NCBI RefSeq assembly: GCF_014193285.1
Contig: NZ_JACHZE010000006.1
Span: 1 to 64,000 of the forward strand
DNA length: 64,000 nucleotides
Reading direction: 5' to 3'
DNA from: Atlantibacter sp. RC6
GTDB lineage: Bacteria > Pseudomonadota > Gammaproteobacteria > Enterobacterales > Enterobacteriaceae
The translations under genes and the position numbers were made by a program. A model generated the notes under the pieces. The model saw only the letters and a program-made list of their open reading frames with translations. It was not told the DNA's origin and searched no databases. Below, in pieces: positions 1-9,999 of this stretch (position 1 is the stretch's first letter; each line of letters starts with the position of its first letter).

Positions 1-291
1 CAAACTGCAGTCGTTGCATGGTAACAGTCTCAGTCCAGGGCACGATAAACCTCCGTCAGCTGTTTACCGTACTGTTATAACCTGTTACCCATGTGACCGG
101 TTCATACACGGCGAGCGCCCCTGACACGTTCGCCGTCACTGAAGCCACATAGATGAACGTAGCCTGGCGAACGGAACCCTTCCACTGGACAAAGCGAACG
201 GAACCCTTCCACCGAACGGACTATTCCCCCTTACGCATAATCCCCACATGTATGTCATAGTGTCCCCACAACAACAACCAGGAAGACGACA
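1..291. promoter_or_regulatory. Intergenic region upstream of the phzF-like gene, with a direct repeat
   Basis: No gene is seen here. The stretch carries a 19-base direct repeat (GCGAACGGAACCCTTCCAC) at 167-185 and 194-212, a 27-base period, followed by a partial third copy CGAACGGA at 213-220. Each full copy contains GGAA-CCC-TTCC arms. An 8-base inverted repeat (GGTAACAG at 20-27, CTGTTACC at 82-89) also occurs. The direct repeat ends about 80 bases before the phzF-like start codon, so a regulator-binding role is possible but unproven. Confidence 0.4.
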
Positions 292-1086
292 ATGCAAACA
301 ATTGATTTCTACATGATTGACGCGTTCAGCAATAAAACCTTCGGCGGTAATGCGGCGGCGGTATGCCCTTTAACCGAATGGCTGCCCGATGAAACGCTAT
401 TACAGATGGCAAAACAGCATAACCAGTCGGAGACCGCCTACTTTGTCCGCACTGATACCGGCTTCGAGCTGCGCTGGTTCACTACCCAGTATGAAATCAA
501 CCTGTGCGGCCACGCGACCCTTGCCGCCGCGCATGTGATTTTTGAGTATCTTGATTACCCTCACACAGAGATCAAATTCTCCACCCGCTTTGTCGGCGAA
601 CTTACCGTCACCCGCAAAGGCGAGTGGTTGACCCTCGACTTCCCGGCCTGGCAAACCGAATCCGCCGACGCGCCGGATTTGCTGTTTGAAAAACTCGGTA
701 TTGATCGCAGCGAGGTGATTGAAACCCGCGTAGCCCGCGACTGGCTGGTGGTGATGAAGGATCCGCAGCGCCTGCAGGCCTTAACGCCGGATATTCATGG
801 CCTGGCGCCGCTGGGTAAAATGGTCTGTATTACCGCCCGGGGCGAGAATGTCGATTTTGTGAGCCGCTTTTTCTGCCCCGGCGAGGCGGTAGCGGAAGAT
901 CCGGTTACCGGTTCAACTCACAGCATGCTGATCCCCTACTGGGCAGAAAAGCTGGAGAAAAGCGAGATGCTGGCGCAGCAGGTATCGGCGCGTGGCGGTG
1001 AACTGCGCTGCCAGTTGCGCGGCGACAGAGTGTTAATCGGGGGAAGGGCGACGACTTATCTGATTGGCAAGGTAATGCTGCGTTAA
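292..1086 (+). CDS. PhzF family isomerase-like protein
   Basis: A 264-residue protein of the PhzF/YddE family, a diaminopimelate-epimerase-like double hot-dog-like fold used by isomerases acting on small acids. The N-terminal segment with NKTFGGNAAAV and the Glu in NQSETAYF (Glu47, aligned with the catalytic Glu of PhzF) are intact, as is the C-terminal AEDPVTGSTHS motif. There is no phenazine gene nearby, so a phenazine role is not implied; the substrate is unknown. The start has AGGAAG at good spacing. It is a single gene, convergent with the dgcZ-like gene across a hairpin. Slightly shorter than E. coli YddE. Confidence 0.85.
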   Translation: MQTIDFYMIDAFSNKTFGGNAAAVCPLTEWLPDETLLQMAKQHNQSETAYFVRTDTGFELRWFTTQYEINLCGHATLAAAHVIFEYLDYPHTEIKFSTRFVGELTVTRKGEWLTLDFPAWQTESADAPDLLFEKLGIDRSEVIETRVARDWLVVMKDPQRLQALTPDIHGLAPLGKMVCITARGENVDFVSRFFCPGEAVAEDPVTGSTHSMLIPYWAEKLEKSEMLAQQVSARGGELRCQLRGDRVLIGGRATTYLIGKVMLR

Positions 1087-1093
1087 ACCTGTG

Positions 1094-1120
1094 TCCTGTC
1101 CCTGATCACCAGGGACAGGA
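1094..1120. terminator. Hairpin between convergent phzF-like and dgcZ-like genes
   Basis: An 11-base perfect stem (TCCTGTCCCTG at 1094-1104 pairs with CAGGGACAGGA at 1110-1120) with a 5-base loop lies between two convergent stop codons. Neither side has a strong U-tract, so it is a probable bidirectional terminator of modest strength. Confidence 0.55.
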
Positions 1121-1126
1121 TAATGA

Positions 1127-2053
1127 TCACATCGCCATCGCTGATACGGTTTTTTCAATATCGATCATTTTGTTTTCACTCCAGAACCGACACTGATCTC
1201 TACCGTTTTGCTTGCCGAAATACATGGCTTTATCGGCTCTGTCGATAATGGCCTGTAATTCATTGCCCTCACGTACCGTTGTGGTTCCGCAAGTGACCGT
1301 GATATTGATGCACCCGGTGGGGATCATAAACCTGTGCTTTCTGATAAGGTCCATTATGCGCAACATCACGGCGGTAAAGTCCCGGTAATTCTGGCACTCT
1401 TGCAGGATAATAAATTCTTCGCCGCCAAACCGATAACACCTGTCCGATGCCCGGACATTGGCTGCCAACAACTGGCCTAATTCCTGAAGAATGATATCCC
1501 CTACATTATGGCCCCAGGAGTCGTTAACCGACTTAAAATAATCGATATCGATCAGCGATAAATAAAAGGTTGAACTCTTATTTTTTCGCAAACTGGCTAT
1601 CCGGGAAAAATCCTTATACAACAACTGCCTGAGCGGTAACCCCGTCAGGGTGTCGTAGCAATTACGCAGTGAAATGAGTTCCGTTTTATATTTATCCGTG
1701 GCTTCCAGAAAATGCATTTGGGCATGAAAATAATTATTGAGCTTCTCGCGTAGCGTCCGCTGGTTTCCGATACAGTTAATCACTTCCCGCATTGCGTCAT
1801 GCATTATTTCATGGGTGGCTTCAATGGCCAGTAATGTCGCGGTATCTTCTTCGGATGACGTAAGTTGCAAACGAAGCCAGTGACCAAAAGCGCAAATCTC
1901 GTGGGATTTGGGGTCGGTAAAACTAATGTCCATTCGGTCATCAAATAACGAAAATTCAATCAGCTTATTTGCCCATGCGAAATGATCGCGTATCGCCTGA
2001 TTCAGCGTCATGAGTTCAATATCGATTTCCGAAATCATTGCTTTCTGCAACAT
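1127..2053 (-). CDS. dgcZ: DgcZ-type zinc-responsive diguanylate cyclase (CZB-GGDEF)
   Basis: A 308-residue cytoplasmic cyclase that makes c-di-GMP. Residues about 1-125 form a CZB (chemoreceptor zinc-binding) domain with His24, Cys54, His81 and His85, the ligand set that lets E. coli DgcZ sense zinc. The GGDEF domain follows, with an intact active loop GGEEF at 210-214. The inhibitory I-site RASD sits exactly five residues ahead (201-204), so product inhibition is likely. The protein follows the whole length of E. coli DgcZ, slightly longer. In E. coli, zinc inhibits DgcZ and the enzyme promotes PGA-dependent biofilm; that role is inferred here. Monocistronic by layout. Confidence 0.87.
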   Translation of the reverse strand: MLQKAMISEIDIELMTLNQAIRDHFAWANKLIEFSLFDDRMDISFTDPKSHEICAFGHWLRLQLTSSEEDTATLLAIEATHEIMHDAMREVINCIGNQRTLREKLNNYFHAQMHFLEATDKYKTELISLRNCYDTLTGLPLRQLLYKDFSRIASLRKNKSSTFYLSLIDIDYFKSVNDSWGHNVGDIILQELGQLLAANVRASDRCYRFGGEEFIILQECQNYRDFTAVMLRIMDLIRKHRFMIPTGCINITVTCGTTTVREGNELQAIIDRADKAMYFGKQNGRDQCRFWSENKMIDIEKTVSAMAM

Positions 2054-2274
2054 ATGAATGTCTTCTGAAAAATGGGAAGGCGGATGATATTTTAATCATC
2101 CCCGGCATTTCTTAGGCAGAAATGCTGTAAAAAAAGACAATTTTATTAATCAGGTTAACAGCTTAGCGCGTTTGTAATAATGAAGATGCCGGAGTGGGTA
2201 AAATAACGTGTTGAATATGTAAATCACAGAAAGCAAAGCCGACGCCCCGGAAGGATTCTCCAGGGCAGGGGTAT

Positions 2275-3135
2275 TTATTCGCACCGGGGTAGCAAATCGA
2301 TAAAAGCATCTAACTGAAGCGAGCGGGTGCCGCGCCGCCAGATAAGCCAGGTATTCAGCCAACGCCATTTTTCCGCCAGCGGCCAGGCGGCGACCTGGTG
2401 ATGCCCCGGCATACTCTCCAGCATACTGCGCGGCATCAGCGCCAGCCCCGCGCCTGCCACTACGCAAGCCAGCATCCCATGATAGGACTCCATTTCGTGA
2501 ATTTTGCCCGGCATGGCGTGATCGGCATTAAACCAGCTCTCGAAGTGCCGCCGGTAAGAGCAATTAGCGCGAAAGGCGTAAATACTCGCGCCGTTGATTT
2601 CCCGCGCCCGGCTGACTTTAGGATGCCCAACGGCGGCCACCAGCATCATCTCCTCCCGATAAACCGGCAACCCCTCCAGCGACGGGTGCAACACCGGGCC
2701 GTCAACGAACGCGGCGCTGAGCGTGCCTTCCAGAACCCCGTCAATCATGGTGCCGGAAGGACCGGTGGCGAGATCGAACTGAATGCGCGGGTAACGCTGG
2801 TTATAGGTCGCCAGTACGCCAGGTATGCGTACAGCGGCGGTGCTTTCCAGCGAACCCAGCGAAAACACCCCCTGGGGCTCATCGCCGGACACCACGCTGC
2901 GCGCCTCGCTGACCAGGTCGAGAATTTTTTTGCTGTACTCCAGGAAGCTGTAACCGGCAGGGGCCAGCCGCAAACGCTGGTTTTCACGAATAAACAGCTC
3001 TACCCCTAAATCCTCTTCAAGCTGGCGCAGGCGGGTAGTGAGATTCGAGGGCACACGGTGCACTTTACGGGCGGCGGCGGTGATGCTGCCGGTCTCCGCC
3101 ACGGCGTTGAACATTTCAAGCTGCGTCAGATCCAT
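2275..3135 (-). CDS. ptrR: LysR-type regulator PtrR
   Basis: A 286-residue LysR regulator with an N-terminal winged helix-turn-helix (about residues 1-60, [20 protein letters not shown]) and a periplasmic-binding-like effector domain. It is close to E. coli PtrR (YneJ) along its full length, including [11 protein letters not shown] and the C-terminal region. It is divergent from sad, as in E. coli, where PtrR represses sad and takes part in putrescine and GABA-linked control. The 102-base gap to sad holds both start regions and an AT-rich stretch at about 3160-3190, where the shared operator should lie. Confidence 0.95.
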   Translation of the reverse strand: MDLTQLEMFNAVAETGSITAAARKVHRVPSNLTTRLRQLEEDLGVELFIRENQRLRLAPAGYSFLEYSKKILDLVSEARSVVSGDEPQGVFSLGSLESTAAVRIPGVLATYNQRYPRIQFDLATGPSGTMIDGVLEGTLSAAFVDGPVLHPSLEGLPVYREEMMLVAAVGHPKVSRAREINGASIYAFRANCSYRRHFESWFNADHAMPGKIHEMESYHGMLACVVAGAGLALMPRSMLESMPGHHQVAAWPLAEKWRWLNTWLIWRRGTRSLQLDAFIDLLPRCE

Positions 3136-3237
3136 GGTTTTCTCGTATCAAGAATGAGGTGGTTAATATTATTCACTTTTCATAAATAGCATCCCGACCC
3201 ACACTGAAGCAATGTTTCCCTGCAAAAGAGAATAACG
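3136..3237. promoter_or_regulatory. Divergent ptrR-sad promoter region
   Basis: The 102-base gap separates two divergent genes that are regulator and target in E. coli. The AT-rich segment near 3162-3188 is the likely promoter and LysR operator area. No exact boxes are assigned, since no strong T-N11-A palindrome stands out. Confidence 0.4.
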
Positions 3238-4623
3238 ATGACCGCCAATCCCCAGACTCACGCGATTACCGTAGACCCCACCACCGGCCAGACCCTGGCG
3301 GCCTGGCCCTTTGTCAGCGCGCCTCAGCGCGAGGCGATCCTGGCCCGCAGCGCAGCGGCGTATCGCGAATGGCGCACGTTGCCGCTCGATCAGCGCGCCC
3401 AGCGGTTACGCGATTTTGGCGCGGCCCTGCGCGAGCGCGGCGAGGAGATGGCGCAGCTGATAACCCGCGAAATGGGCAAGCCGATTCGCCAGGCGCGCGG
3501 CGAAGTCGCCAAGTCCGCCGCGCTGTGCGACTGGTATGCGCAACATGGCCCGGCAATGCTGGCGGCGGAATCGACCCAGCTACCTGATGCGGTGATTGAA
3601 TACCGCCCCATTGGCACCATCCTGGCGGTGATGCCCTGGAACTTCCCGCTGTGGCAGGTGCTGCGCGGCATGGTGCCGATCCTGCTGGCGGGTAACGGCT
3701 ATCTGTTAAAACACGCGCCGTCAGTGATGGGCTGCGCCCAGATGATTGCCGAAATCGCCCACGCGGCGGGGATCCCGGATGGCGTATTCAGCGTGATTAA
3801 CGCCACCAATGACGACGTGGGCGAATTGATTCGCGACCCGCGCATCGCGGCAGTTACCGTGACCGGCAGCGGGCGCGCGGGCGCGGCGATTGGCGCACAG
3901 GCCGGAGCGGCGCTGAAAAAATGCGTGCTGGAGCTGGGCGGTTCCGATCCCTTTATCGTGCTCAACGATGCCGATCTTGAGGAAGCGGTTAGCGCTGCGG
4001 TCGCGGGGCGCTATCAGAACACCGGGCAGGTTTGCGCAGCGGCCAAGCGTTTTATCGTCGAAGCCGGGATTGCGCCGCGCTTTACCGCGCTGTTTGTCGA
4101 GCGCGCGGCGGCGCTGCGTATGGGCGCGCCGCAGGATGAAGAGACCTATATTGGCCCGATGGCGCGGGCGGATCTGCGTGATGAACTGCACCGTCAGGTT
4201 GAAGTCTCTCTGGCGCAGGGCGCGACGTTACTGCTGGGCGGTGAAAAACCTGCCGGCGAGGGGAATTTCTATCCGCCGACGGTGCTGGGAAATGTGACCC
4301 CGCAGATGACTGCCTTTCGCGAAGAGCTGTTTGGCCCGGTGGCGGCCATCACGGTGGCCGAGGATGCGGAACACGCGCTGGCGTTAGCCAATGACAGTGA
4401 ATATGGTTTAAGCGCCACCATCTATACCGCCGATGACCAGCGCGCCCGCTGGTTTGCCGCCCACCTGGAATGCGGCGGGGTGTTTATTAACGGTTATAGC
4501 GCATCGGATGCCCGGGTGGCGTTTGGCGGCGTGAAGAAAAGCGGCTTTGGCCGCGAGTTATCGCACTTCGGACTGCACGAGTTTTGCAACGCCCAGACCG
4601 TATGGCGCAACCGCAAAGGGTGA
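3238..4623 (+). CDS. sad: NAD+-dependent succinate semialdehyde dehydrogenase
   Basis: A 461-residue aldehyde dehydrogenase that oxidises succinate semialdehyde to succinate, the last step of GABA and putrescine breakdown. It follows E. coli Sad (YneI, about 462 residues) closely end to end. The catalytic Cys266 lies in NTGQVCAA and the general-base Glu232 in LELGGSDPF; MPWNFPLW of the cofactor region is intact. It is cytoplasmic. Its divergent neighbour is ptrR, and glsB lies two genes downstream, so glutamine, glutamate and GABA functions cluster here. Confidence 0.97.
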   Translation: MTANPQTHAITVDPTTGQTLAAWPFVSAPQREAILARSAAAYREWRTLPLDQRAQRLRDFGAALRERGEEMAQLITREMGKPIRQARGEVAKSAALCDWYAQHGPAMLAAESTQLPDAVIEYRPIGTILAVMPWNFPLWQVLRGMVPILLAGNGYLLKHAPSVMGCAQMIAEIAHAAGIPDGVFSVINATNDDVGELIRDPRIAAVTVTGSGRAGAAIGAQAGAALKKCVLELGGSDPFIVLNDADLEEAVSAAVAGRYQNTGQVCAAAKRFIVEAGIAPRFTALFVERAAALRMGAPQDEETYIGPMARADLRDELHRQVEVSLAQGATLLLGGEKPAGEGNFYPPTVLGNVTPQMTAFREELFGPVAAITVAEDAEHALALANDSEYGLSATIYTADDQRARWFAAHLECGGVFINGYSASDARVAFGGVKKSGFGRELSHFGLHEFCNAQTVWRNRKG

Positions 4624-4700
4624 TTGTCATTTTACTGCCATGATTCTGTCATTTTCGCTCAGTAGACTCGCGGCGTTAACGCTTTTTACTGAAGAAAATC

Positions 4701-6290
4701 ATGAATCTAAGTGAAATTTTCCGCAAGCTGTCCGCTCCGTTCAGCCGGGTGCAGTTCCGCTTACTGAGCGCGATCCTGTGTGCGATCGCGCTTTTCTCTA
4801 CGCTGCAAATTTTATCCACCTTTTTGCTTTCCTCGCTGCTCCATGATACCGAACGGGATCTGGCGCGCCGGGAGCAGCTTCAGCAACAGCAGGCCCAGAT
4901 GGAACAGGCGCGGGTATCGCTGCTGATGGCCAGCGACTTGCTCAACCGCGCGGGCGTCTATTTTATGCAGGATGCCGCCACCGGCTCCGAGGGGAGCTGG
5001 CAGAGTTTGATGGATGAAGCCCGGACGGCGTTGAGCCACTCCCATCAGGCGTTTGTCAGCTATCGGGAAAACGCCGCGCCGCAGGACCAGAGCTTGTTGA
5101 CCAGCTACCAGGCGTTTTATCAGGCGCTGAAAGAGCAGGCGGACGGGCTGGTCGCCACTAACAGCATTGACGCCTTTTTCAGCGTGCCGGTACAGGCCTT
5201 CCAGGCGGACTTTTCTCAGCGCTGGGCGGAGTATCAGAGCCAGATTGAGACCCGTAACGCGCAACACAGCCAGCAGCTCCTCGCCGGATTAGCGATGGCG
5301 CAGAAAAGCGTTATCGCCGCGCTGGGGATGTTGCTGGTGATTGCCGTGGCCGTGTGGCTAGGCATGTCCGCCTGGGTGATCACGCCGCTGCGTAAGTTAA
5401 TCCATCATTTGCATCGGCTGGCGGCGGGGGATCTTTCGACCGCCACGCCGGTTACCCTGACCCGTAACCGCGAGATGCGCGAACTGAACGCCAGCATCAA
5501 CACCATGCAGCAGGGGCTGCTGAAGCTGGTGCAGGAAATGCGCGCCGTCACCGGCGCGGTGGCGGATACCGTGGATAACCTCACCCGGGATAACGACGCG
5601 CTATCCAGTCAGGCGCAGCGCCAGACCCAGGAGCTGGAGCGCGTCACCCGTCATATTCACGCCCTGCAATCCCACGTTGCGCAGAACACCGAGTATGCCC
5701 GGGTCGCCAACCAACGAGCCGACAGCGCGCGTGAAATGGCCGCCGGCGGAGAGGAGATGATGCAGAGAGTGAATCATTCGATGCAGGATATTGTTACCCG
5801 CGCCGGGGAGATGCGCGGGATTGTCGCCATGATCAACAGCGTGGCGTTTCAGACCAATATTCTGGCGCTGAACGCGGCGATAGAAGCGGCTCATGCCGGA
5901 GAGCACGGACGCGGGTTCGCCATCGTCGCCCGCGAGGTCGGATTACTGGCGCGCAAAAGCAGCCATTCCACCCAGACCATTGAGCAGTTGATCCACCATT
6001 CGCTCCAGGGGATCGAACAGGGCTCCGGCGCGGTCTCCCGCCTTGAGAATACCCTTGAGCAGATTATGTCGCTGGTGGGTAACCTCACCGGGCTGCTCAG
6101 CGAGATTTCCGGGGCTACGCTGAATCAGGGGGAGCGTATTCATCGCGTCACCCATCGCATCAGCAGCTTAAACCAGGTGGTGACGCAAACCGGTAGTCTG
6201 GTGGCGCAGATGAGCCTGGCGTCTGGTCAACTGGGCCAGGAGTCGAAGCGGCTTAGCGCGGCGGTGGCGCGTTTTCGCCTGCCTGCCTGA
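4701..6290 (+). CDS. Methyl-accepting chemotaxis protein
   Basis: A 529-residue transmembrane chemoreceptor. TM1 spans about residues 17-45, a periplasmic four-helix ligand domain about 46-200, TM2 about 203-228, then HAMP and a cytoplasmic signalling coiled coil. The hairpin tip near 382-400 reads [15 protein letters not shown], the conserved CheA/CheW contact. The C terminus ends RFRLPA with no NWETF-type CheR/CheB tether, so it probably depends on other receptors for efficient adaptation. The ligand is unknown; its place between sad and glsB suggests, but does not show, an amino acid or polyamine signal. This gene is not between sad and glsB in E. coli K-12. Confidence 0.93.
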   Translation: MNLSEIFRKLSAPFSRVQFRLLSAILCAIALFSTLQILSTFLLSSLLHDTERDLARREQLQQQQAQMEQARVSLLMASDLLNRAGVYFMQDAATGSEGSWQSLMDEARTALSHSHQAFVSYRENAAPQDQSLLTSYQAFYQALKEQADGLVATNSIDAFFSVPVQAFQADFSQRWAEYQSQIETRNAQHSQQLLAGLAMAQKSVIAALGMLLVIAVAVWLGMSAWVITPLRKLIHHLHRLAAGDLSTATPVTLTRNREMRELNASINTMQQGLLKLVQEMRAVTGAVADTVDNLTRDNDALSSQAQRQTQELERVTRHIHALQSHVAQNTEYARVANQRADSAREMAAGGEEMMQRVNHSMQDIVTRAGEMRGIVAMINSVAFQTNILALNAAIEAAHAGEHGRGFAIVAREVGLLARKSSHSTQTIEQLIHHSLQGIEQGSGAVSRLENTLEQIMSLVGNLTGLLSEISGATLNQGERIHRVTHRISSLNQVVTQTGSLVAQMSLASGQLGQESKRLSAAVARFRLPA

Positions 6291-6293
6291 CTC

Positions 6294-6302
6294 TGGTATA
6301 CT
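6294..6302 (+). promoter_or_regulatory. Candidate extended -10 promoter for glsB
   Basis: TGGTATACT matches an extended -10 (TGnTATAAT) with one mismatch, 35 bases ahead of the glsB GTG start and just after the chemoreceptor stop codon. glsB may therefore be transcribed on its own as well as by read-through. Confidence 0.4.
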
Positions 6303-6337
6303 CCCGGCGATTTTTACCCGGCGCAGGGAGAGGAACA

Positions 6338-7264
6338 GTGGCTTTAGTATTAGATAATTCGGTGCTCGACGCGATTCTGGCGCAGGTCAGGCCGCTACTC
6401 GGCCAGGGAAAAGTGGCCAACTATATTCCGGCGCTGGCGGAAGTCCCGGCCAATAAGCTGGGGATTGCGATTTGTACCGTGGACGGCGGCTGTTATACCG
6501 CCGGGGATGCCCACGAGCGTTTCTCTATTCAGTCGATTTCTAAGGTGCTCAGCCTGGTGCTGGCGATGGATCGCTACGAAGGGGACGAAATCTGGCGGCG
6601 CGTGGGTAAAGATCCGTCCGGTCAGCCGTTCAATTCGCTGGTTCAGTTGGAGCTGGAGCAGGGCATTCCGCGCAATCCGTTTATCAACGCCGGGGCGCTG
6701 GTGGTGTGCGATATGCTGCAAAGCCGCCTGAGTGCGCCGCGCCAGCGAATGCTGGAGTTTGTGCGGATGCTGTCAGGGGTGAGTGATATCAGCTATGACG
6801 CCCGCGTCGCCCGCTCCGAATTTGAGCACTCGGCCCGTAACGCCGCTATCGCTTATCTCATGAAGTCTTTTGGTAATTTTGATAACGACGTGATCGGCGT
6901 GCTGCAAAACTATTTCCACTACTGCGCGTTGAAGATGAGCTGCCTGGAACTGGCGAAAACCTTTTTATTTCTCGCCAATCAGGGCGCGCTACCTGATGGC
7001 GATCGTCCGGTTATCAGCCCGCTGCAAACCCGGCAAATTAACGCCCTGATGGCGACCAGCGGGTTATATGAAAACGCCGGCGAGTTTGCCTGGCGCGTGG
7101 GGATGCCGGGGAAATCCGGCGTTGGCGGCGGTATTGTGGCGATTGTACCCCACGAGATGTCGATTGCGGTATGGAGCCCGGAACTGGATGGCGCGGGGAA
7201 CTCGCTTGCCGGTATCGCGGTACTGGAAATCCTTGCGCAAAACATTGGCCGCTCTATTTTTTAA
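6338..7264 (+). CDS. glsB: Glutaminase 2
   Basis: A 308-residue serine-dependent glutaminase that converts glutamine to glutamate and ammonia, the same length as E. coli GlsB (YneH). The beta-lactamase-like SxxK pair is Ser66 and Lys69 in [17 protein letters not shown] and the C-terminal SGVGGGIVA motif are intact. The start is GTG, placed six to eight bases after GGGAGAGGA. It is cytoplasmic. The E. coli neighbour yneG is missing here; dgcF follows directly. Confidence 0.97.
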   Translation: MALVLDNSVLDAILAQVRPLLGQGKVANYIPALAEVPANKLGIAICTVDGGCYTAGDAHERFSIQSISKVLSLVLAMDRYEGDEIWRRVGKDPSGQPFNSLVQLELEQGIPRNPFINAGALVVCDMLQSRLSAPRQRMLEFVRMLSGVSDISYDARVARSEFEHSARNAAIAYLMKSFGNFDNDVIGVLQNYFHYCALKMSCLELAKTFLFLANQGALPDGDRPVISPLQTRQINALMATSGLYENAGEFAWRVGMPGKSGVGGGIVAIVPHEMSIAVWSPELDGAGNSLAGIAVLEILAQNIGRSIF

Positions 7265-7362
7265 TAGGCTGTATTCTTTTTGTTAATCTCCGGTATGCAG
7301 TAAACTCACAGCAATCACATCAGCTTTAATCCCTGTGGGACTTATTCAAACCGGCGGAATGT

Positions 7363-8805
7363 ATGACTGAACCCGTTCAACCGTTTTTTCGGCCTGAAAG
7401 AACGCTGATTAATGCTTTCGGCATCATCATTCTGACGTCGCTGTTTTATTTCTTTGGCGCGATGCTGCGCCTTATTGACGAACTCTCCGTGTTCTGGCTG
7501 CTGAATGCGGTGATGGCCGGGGTGTTTGCCCGTTATGCCTTTCTTAATCGCCCGCACTATTACCTGCTGAGCTATGTCGCCATGCTGGTGTATGACGCCA
7601 TCACCACCAACTGGGGCGTGGCGTCGCTGGCGATCAATCTCTCCAATATGGTGTTTATCGTGACCTTCGCCATGCTGATGCGGCGGGATGCCAGGCAGGT
7701 CAAAGGTGACGAAAGGCCGCCGCTTAACGTTTTAAAACTGTTTCTTTACTGCCTGATCGCCTCGGTGCTGTGCGCGCTGGTGGGAACGCTGGCGTCTATT
7801 GGCATCGATAAATATAAACTGTGGCCGCTGTTTGCCGACTGGTTTAGCGAGCAATTCTCAACCGGGGTGCTGATTTTACCCTGGGTGCTGACTGTGCGCC
7901 GGCCGCGCGGTAAAACCCTGGTTAGCCCCGATATGCTGTGGCCATTTATGGCGGTGGTGGGCTCGGTGGGCGCCTCGGTACTGATTGGCGGGGCGGGGAG
8001 CCTGGCGTTCCCGCTGGCGGCGCTGATCTGGTGCGCCATTCGCTATTCGCTGCCGGTCACCTGTCTGGTGATGCTGATAACCGGCGTCGCGGAAATCGTG
8101 CTGGTAGGCAATTCCACCATCCAGTTCAATACCGCCGCGCCGCTGGAAACCGCGCAGCTTTTTTCCGCCCGTCTGGGCATTGCGATTATGGCGCTTTGCC
8201 CGCTGATGGTTTCGACCAGCGTCGCCTCCATTAATGCCCTGATGCGCCAGCTATCGCGCCGCGCCAACTACGACTATCTTACCGGCGCGTTATCCCGTTC
8301 CGGGCTGCTGGAAACCCTGAAAAAACCGCCGTTCGCGGATACTCGCTACGGCTCCCTGTGCGTGATGCTGATTGATATCGACTACTTTAAGCGCATTAAC
8401 GACAGCTATGGGCATGAATGCGGCGACGCGGTACTGACCGCGTTTGGCGAGCGGGCAATCCGCACCGTGGGGACTCACGGGCTGGTGGCGCGCATGGGCG
8501 GGGAAGAGTTCGTGGTGGTCTGTCCGGGGGTGTCGTTAAAAGAGGGGCTGGAACTGGCCGAGCTGCTGCGACAGCGTATTGCCGACTATCCTTTTAGCTG
8601 GCAGGAGAAAACCCTGTCTATCACCATCAGTATTGGGCTTAGCCATCAGGCTTGCAGCGAGCCCGGCGTGATCGACGGCTTTACGCGCCTGATGCCCGTC
8701 GCCGATCGTCATCTTTATCGGTCTAAAAAGAGCGGACGTAACCAGGTGACCTCAACAACAGAGACGGGTGTCGATTCCGCTAAGGTTATTTCCGAAACAA
8801 TATAG
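7363..8805 (+). CDS. dgcF: MASE1-GGDEF diguanylate cyclase DgcF
   Basis: A 480-residue inner-membrane cyclase. Roughly the first 290 residues form a MASE1 sensor with about eight membrane segments, and the rest is a GGDEF domain with active loop GGEEF at 379-383. The position five residues ahead holds no RxxD, so product inhibition by the usual I-site is not expected. The sequence matches E. coli DgcF (YneF) through both domains, including ADWFSEQFSTGVL and IGGAGSLAFPL. The glsB-dgcF-uxaB order resembles E. coli. The signal sensed is unknown. Confidence 0.9.
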   Translation: MTEPVQPFFRPERTLINAFGIIILTSLFYFFGAMLRLIDELSVFWLLNAVMAGVFARYAFLNRPHYYLLSYVAMLVYDAITTNWGVASLAINLSNMVFIVTFAMLMRRDARQVKGDERPPLNVLKLFLYCLIASVLCALVGTLASIGIDKYKLWPLFADWFSEQFSTGVLILPWVLTVRRPRGKTLVSPDMLWPFMAVVGSVGASVLIGGAGSLAFPLAALIWCAIRYSLPVTCLVMLITGVAEIVLVGNSTIQFNTAAPLETAQLFSARLGIAIMALCPLMVSTSVASINALMRQLSRRANYDYLTGALSRSGLLETLKKPPFADTRYGSLCVMLIDIDYFKRINDSYGHECGDAVLTAFGERAIRTVGTHGLVARMGGEEFVVVCPGVSLKEGLELAELLRQRIADYPFSWQEKTLSITISIGLSHQACSEPGVIDGFTRLMPVADRHLYRSKKSGRNQVTSTTETGVDSAKVISETI

Positions 8806-8910
8806 CGCGCTGCCATTATTGGTAGTTGCTATTTTTAGCGCAACGTGTTTTTGCCAATTCAATGATTTTATTAATAAAATAACTTGCTACACAAAAATAA
8901 CATTTATAAG

Positions 8911-9999
8911 ATGTTAGTGGATTTATATCGGAAAAGCCGCGTAATGCCACTGAGTGAATATATCAATAGTCGTGATGGCGTTGCCGGTCTGAAATTTATC
9001 CGCCGTATGTATTTCATGCGCATGTTAGGCACATTTCTCTGCTTTATTCCCATCTTCTCTGTTTTATCTGAACAACATCGCGATCATGGCTGGCTGCTAT
9101 TGCTGAGCGCGAATGCCTTTATCTGGCCGAGCGTGGCTTATTTACTGGCTCGCCGCGCCCGCCAGCCGCTGATCGTTGAGCATCACAGCCTGGTGCTGGA
9201 TGCCGCTGCGGGCGGGTTCTGGATCGCCATGATGGCGGCCAATCCGCTGCCCTCGGTCACCATTGCGGCTATTTTGCTTTCCGATCGCCTGGCTGCGGGT
9301 GGGGTGGAACTGCTGCGTAAAGCCGCAGCGGCGTTGATTGTCGGGTTCCTGGCGTGCTGGATAGCGCGCGGTATGCCGTTTGAGCCGCTAATCAGCCAGC
9401 GCACGGCGTACGCCACGCTGCCGCTCATCGCTATTTATGTACTGGCGGTCAGCGCGCTGACCGATACTATCGCCATCAAGCTGCGGCAAAAAAGCGCCGA
9501 GCTGGGGCGCATCGCAATGATGGATCCACTGCTTGATATCGCTAATCGCCGCCTGCTGGAGCCGCGGATCCATCATGAGCTGAATAAGATCAATCAACGC
9601 CATCGGCTGTCGGCGCTGATGTTTATCGACATCGACGATTTTAAAGACGTGAACGATCGCTACGGGCATAAAGTCGGTGATTCTATGCTGGTGGCGGTGG
9701 CGGAAATCCTGCGCCGCTTCACCCGTCAGCAGGACACCCCGGCGCGGCTGGGCGGCGATGAGTTTGTGGTCCTGCTGCCGAACACCTCGATGGAGGAGGC
9801 CACGGCTATTGGTCAGACGATTATGGCCCAGGCGGCGCTGCTCCAGGCCGATCACGGCGTTCTTTATCGTTGTTCGCTCAGTATTGGTATCGCCTTCGCC
9901 ACCCGCGAGATGACCTCTGCCACCGAATGGCTTAAAGCCGCGGATGACGCGCTGTATACCGCCAAACGTGACGGGAAAAATCGCATTTTTGCCCGCTGA
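8911..9999 (+). CDS. MASE2-GGDEF diguanylate cyclase
   Basis: A membrane cyclase of about 362 residues from ATG 8911. A hydrophobic MASE2-like domain of several membrane segments precedes a GGDEF domain, the layout of E. coli DgcC (AdrA). The active loop is GGDEF at 281-285 and an I-site RQQD lies five residues ahead at 272-275, so both catalysis and product inhibition look intact. The start is uncertain: TTG 8884, ATG 8911 and ATG 8944 are in frame, and 8944 has the better upstream purine run (GGAAAA). It sits directly behind dgcF, and such tandem cyclases are unusual. No DgcC partner genes (csgD, bcs) are near. Confidence 0.85.
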   Translation: MLVDLYRKSRVMPLSEYINSRDGVAGLKFIRRMYFMRMLGTFLCFIPIFSVLSEQHRDHGWLLLLSANAFIWPSVAYLLARRARQPLIVEHHSLVLDAAAGGFWIAMMAANPLPSVTIAAILLSDRLAAGGVELLRKAAAALIVGFLACWIARGMPFEPLISQRTAYATLPLIAIYVLAVSALTDTIAIKLRQKSAELGRIAMMDPLLDIANRRLLEPRIHHELNKINQRHRLSALMFIDIDDFKDVNDRYGHKVGDSMLVAVAEILRRFTRQQDTPARLGGDEFVVLLPNTSMEEATAIGQTIMAQAALLQADHGVLYRCSLSIGIAFATREMTSATEWLKAADDALYTAKRDGKNRIFAR

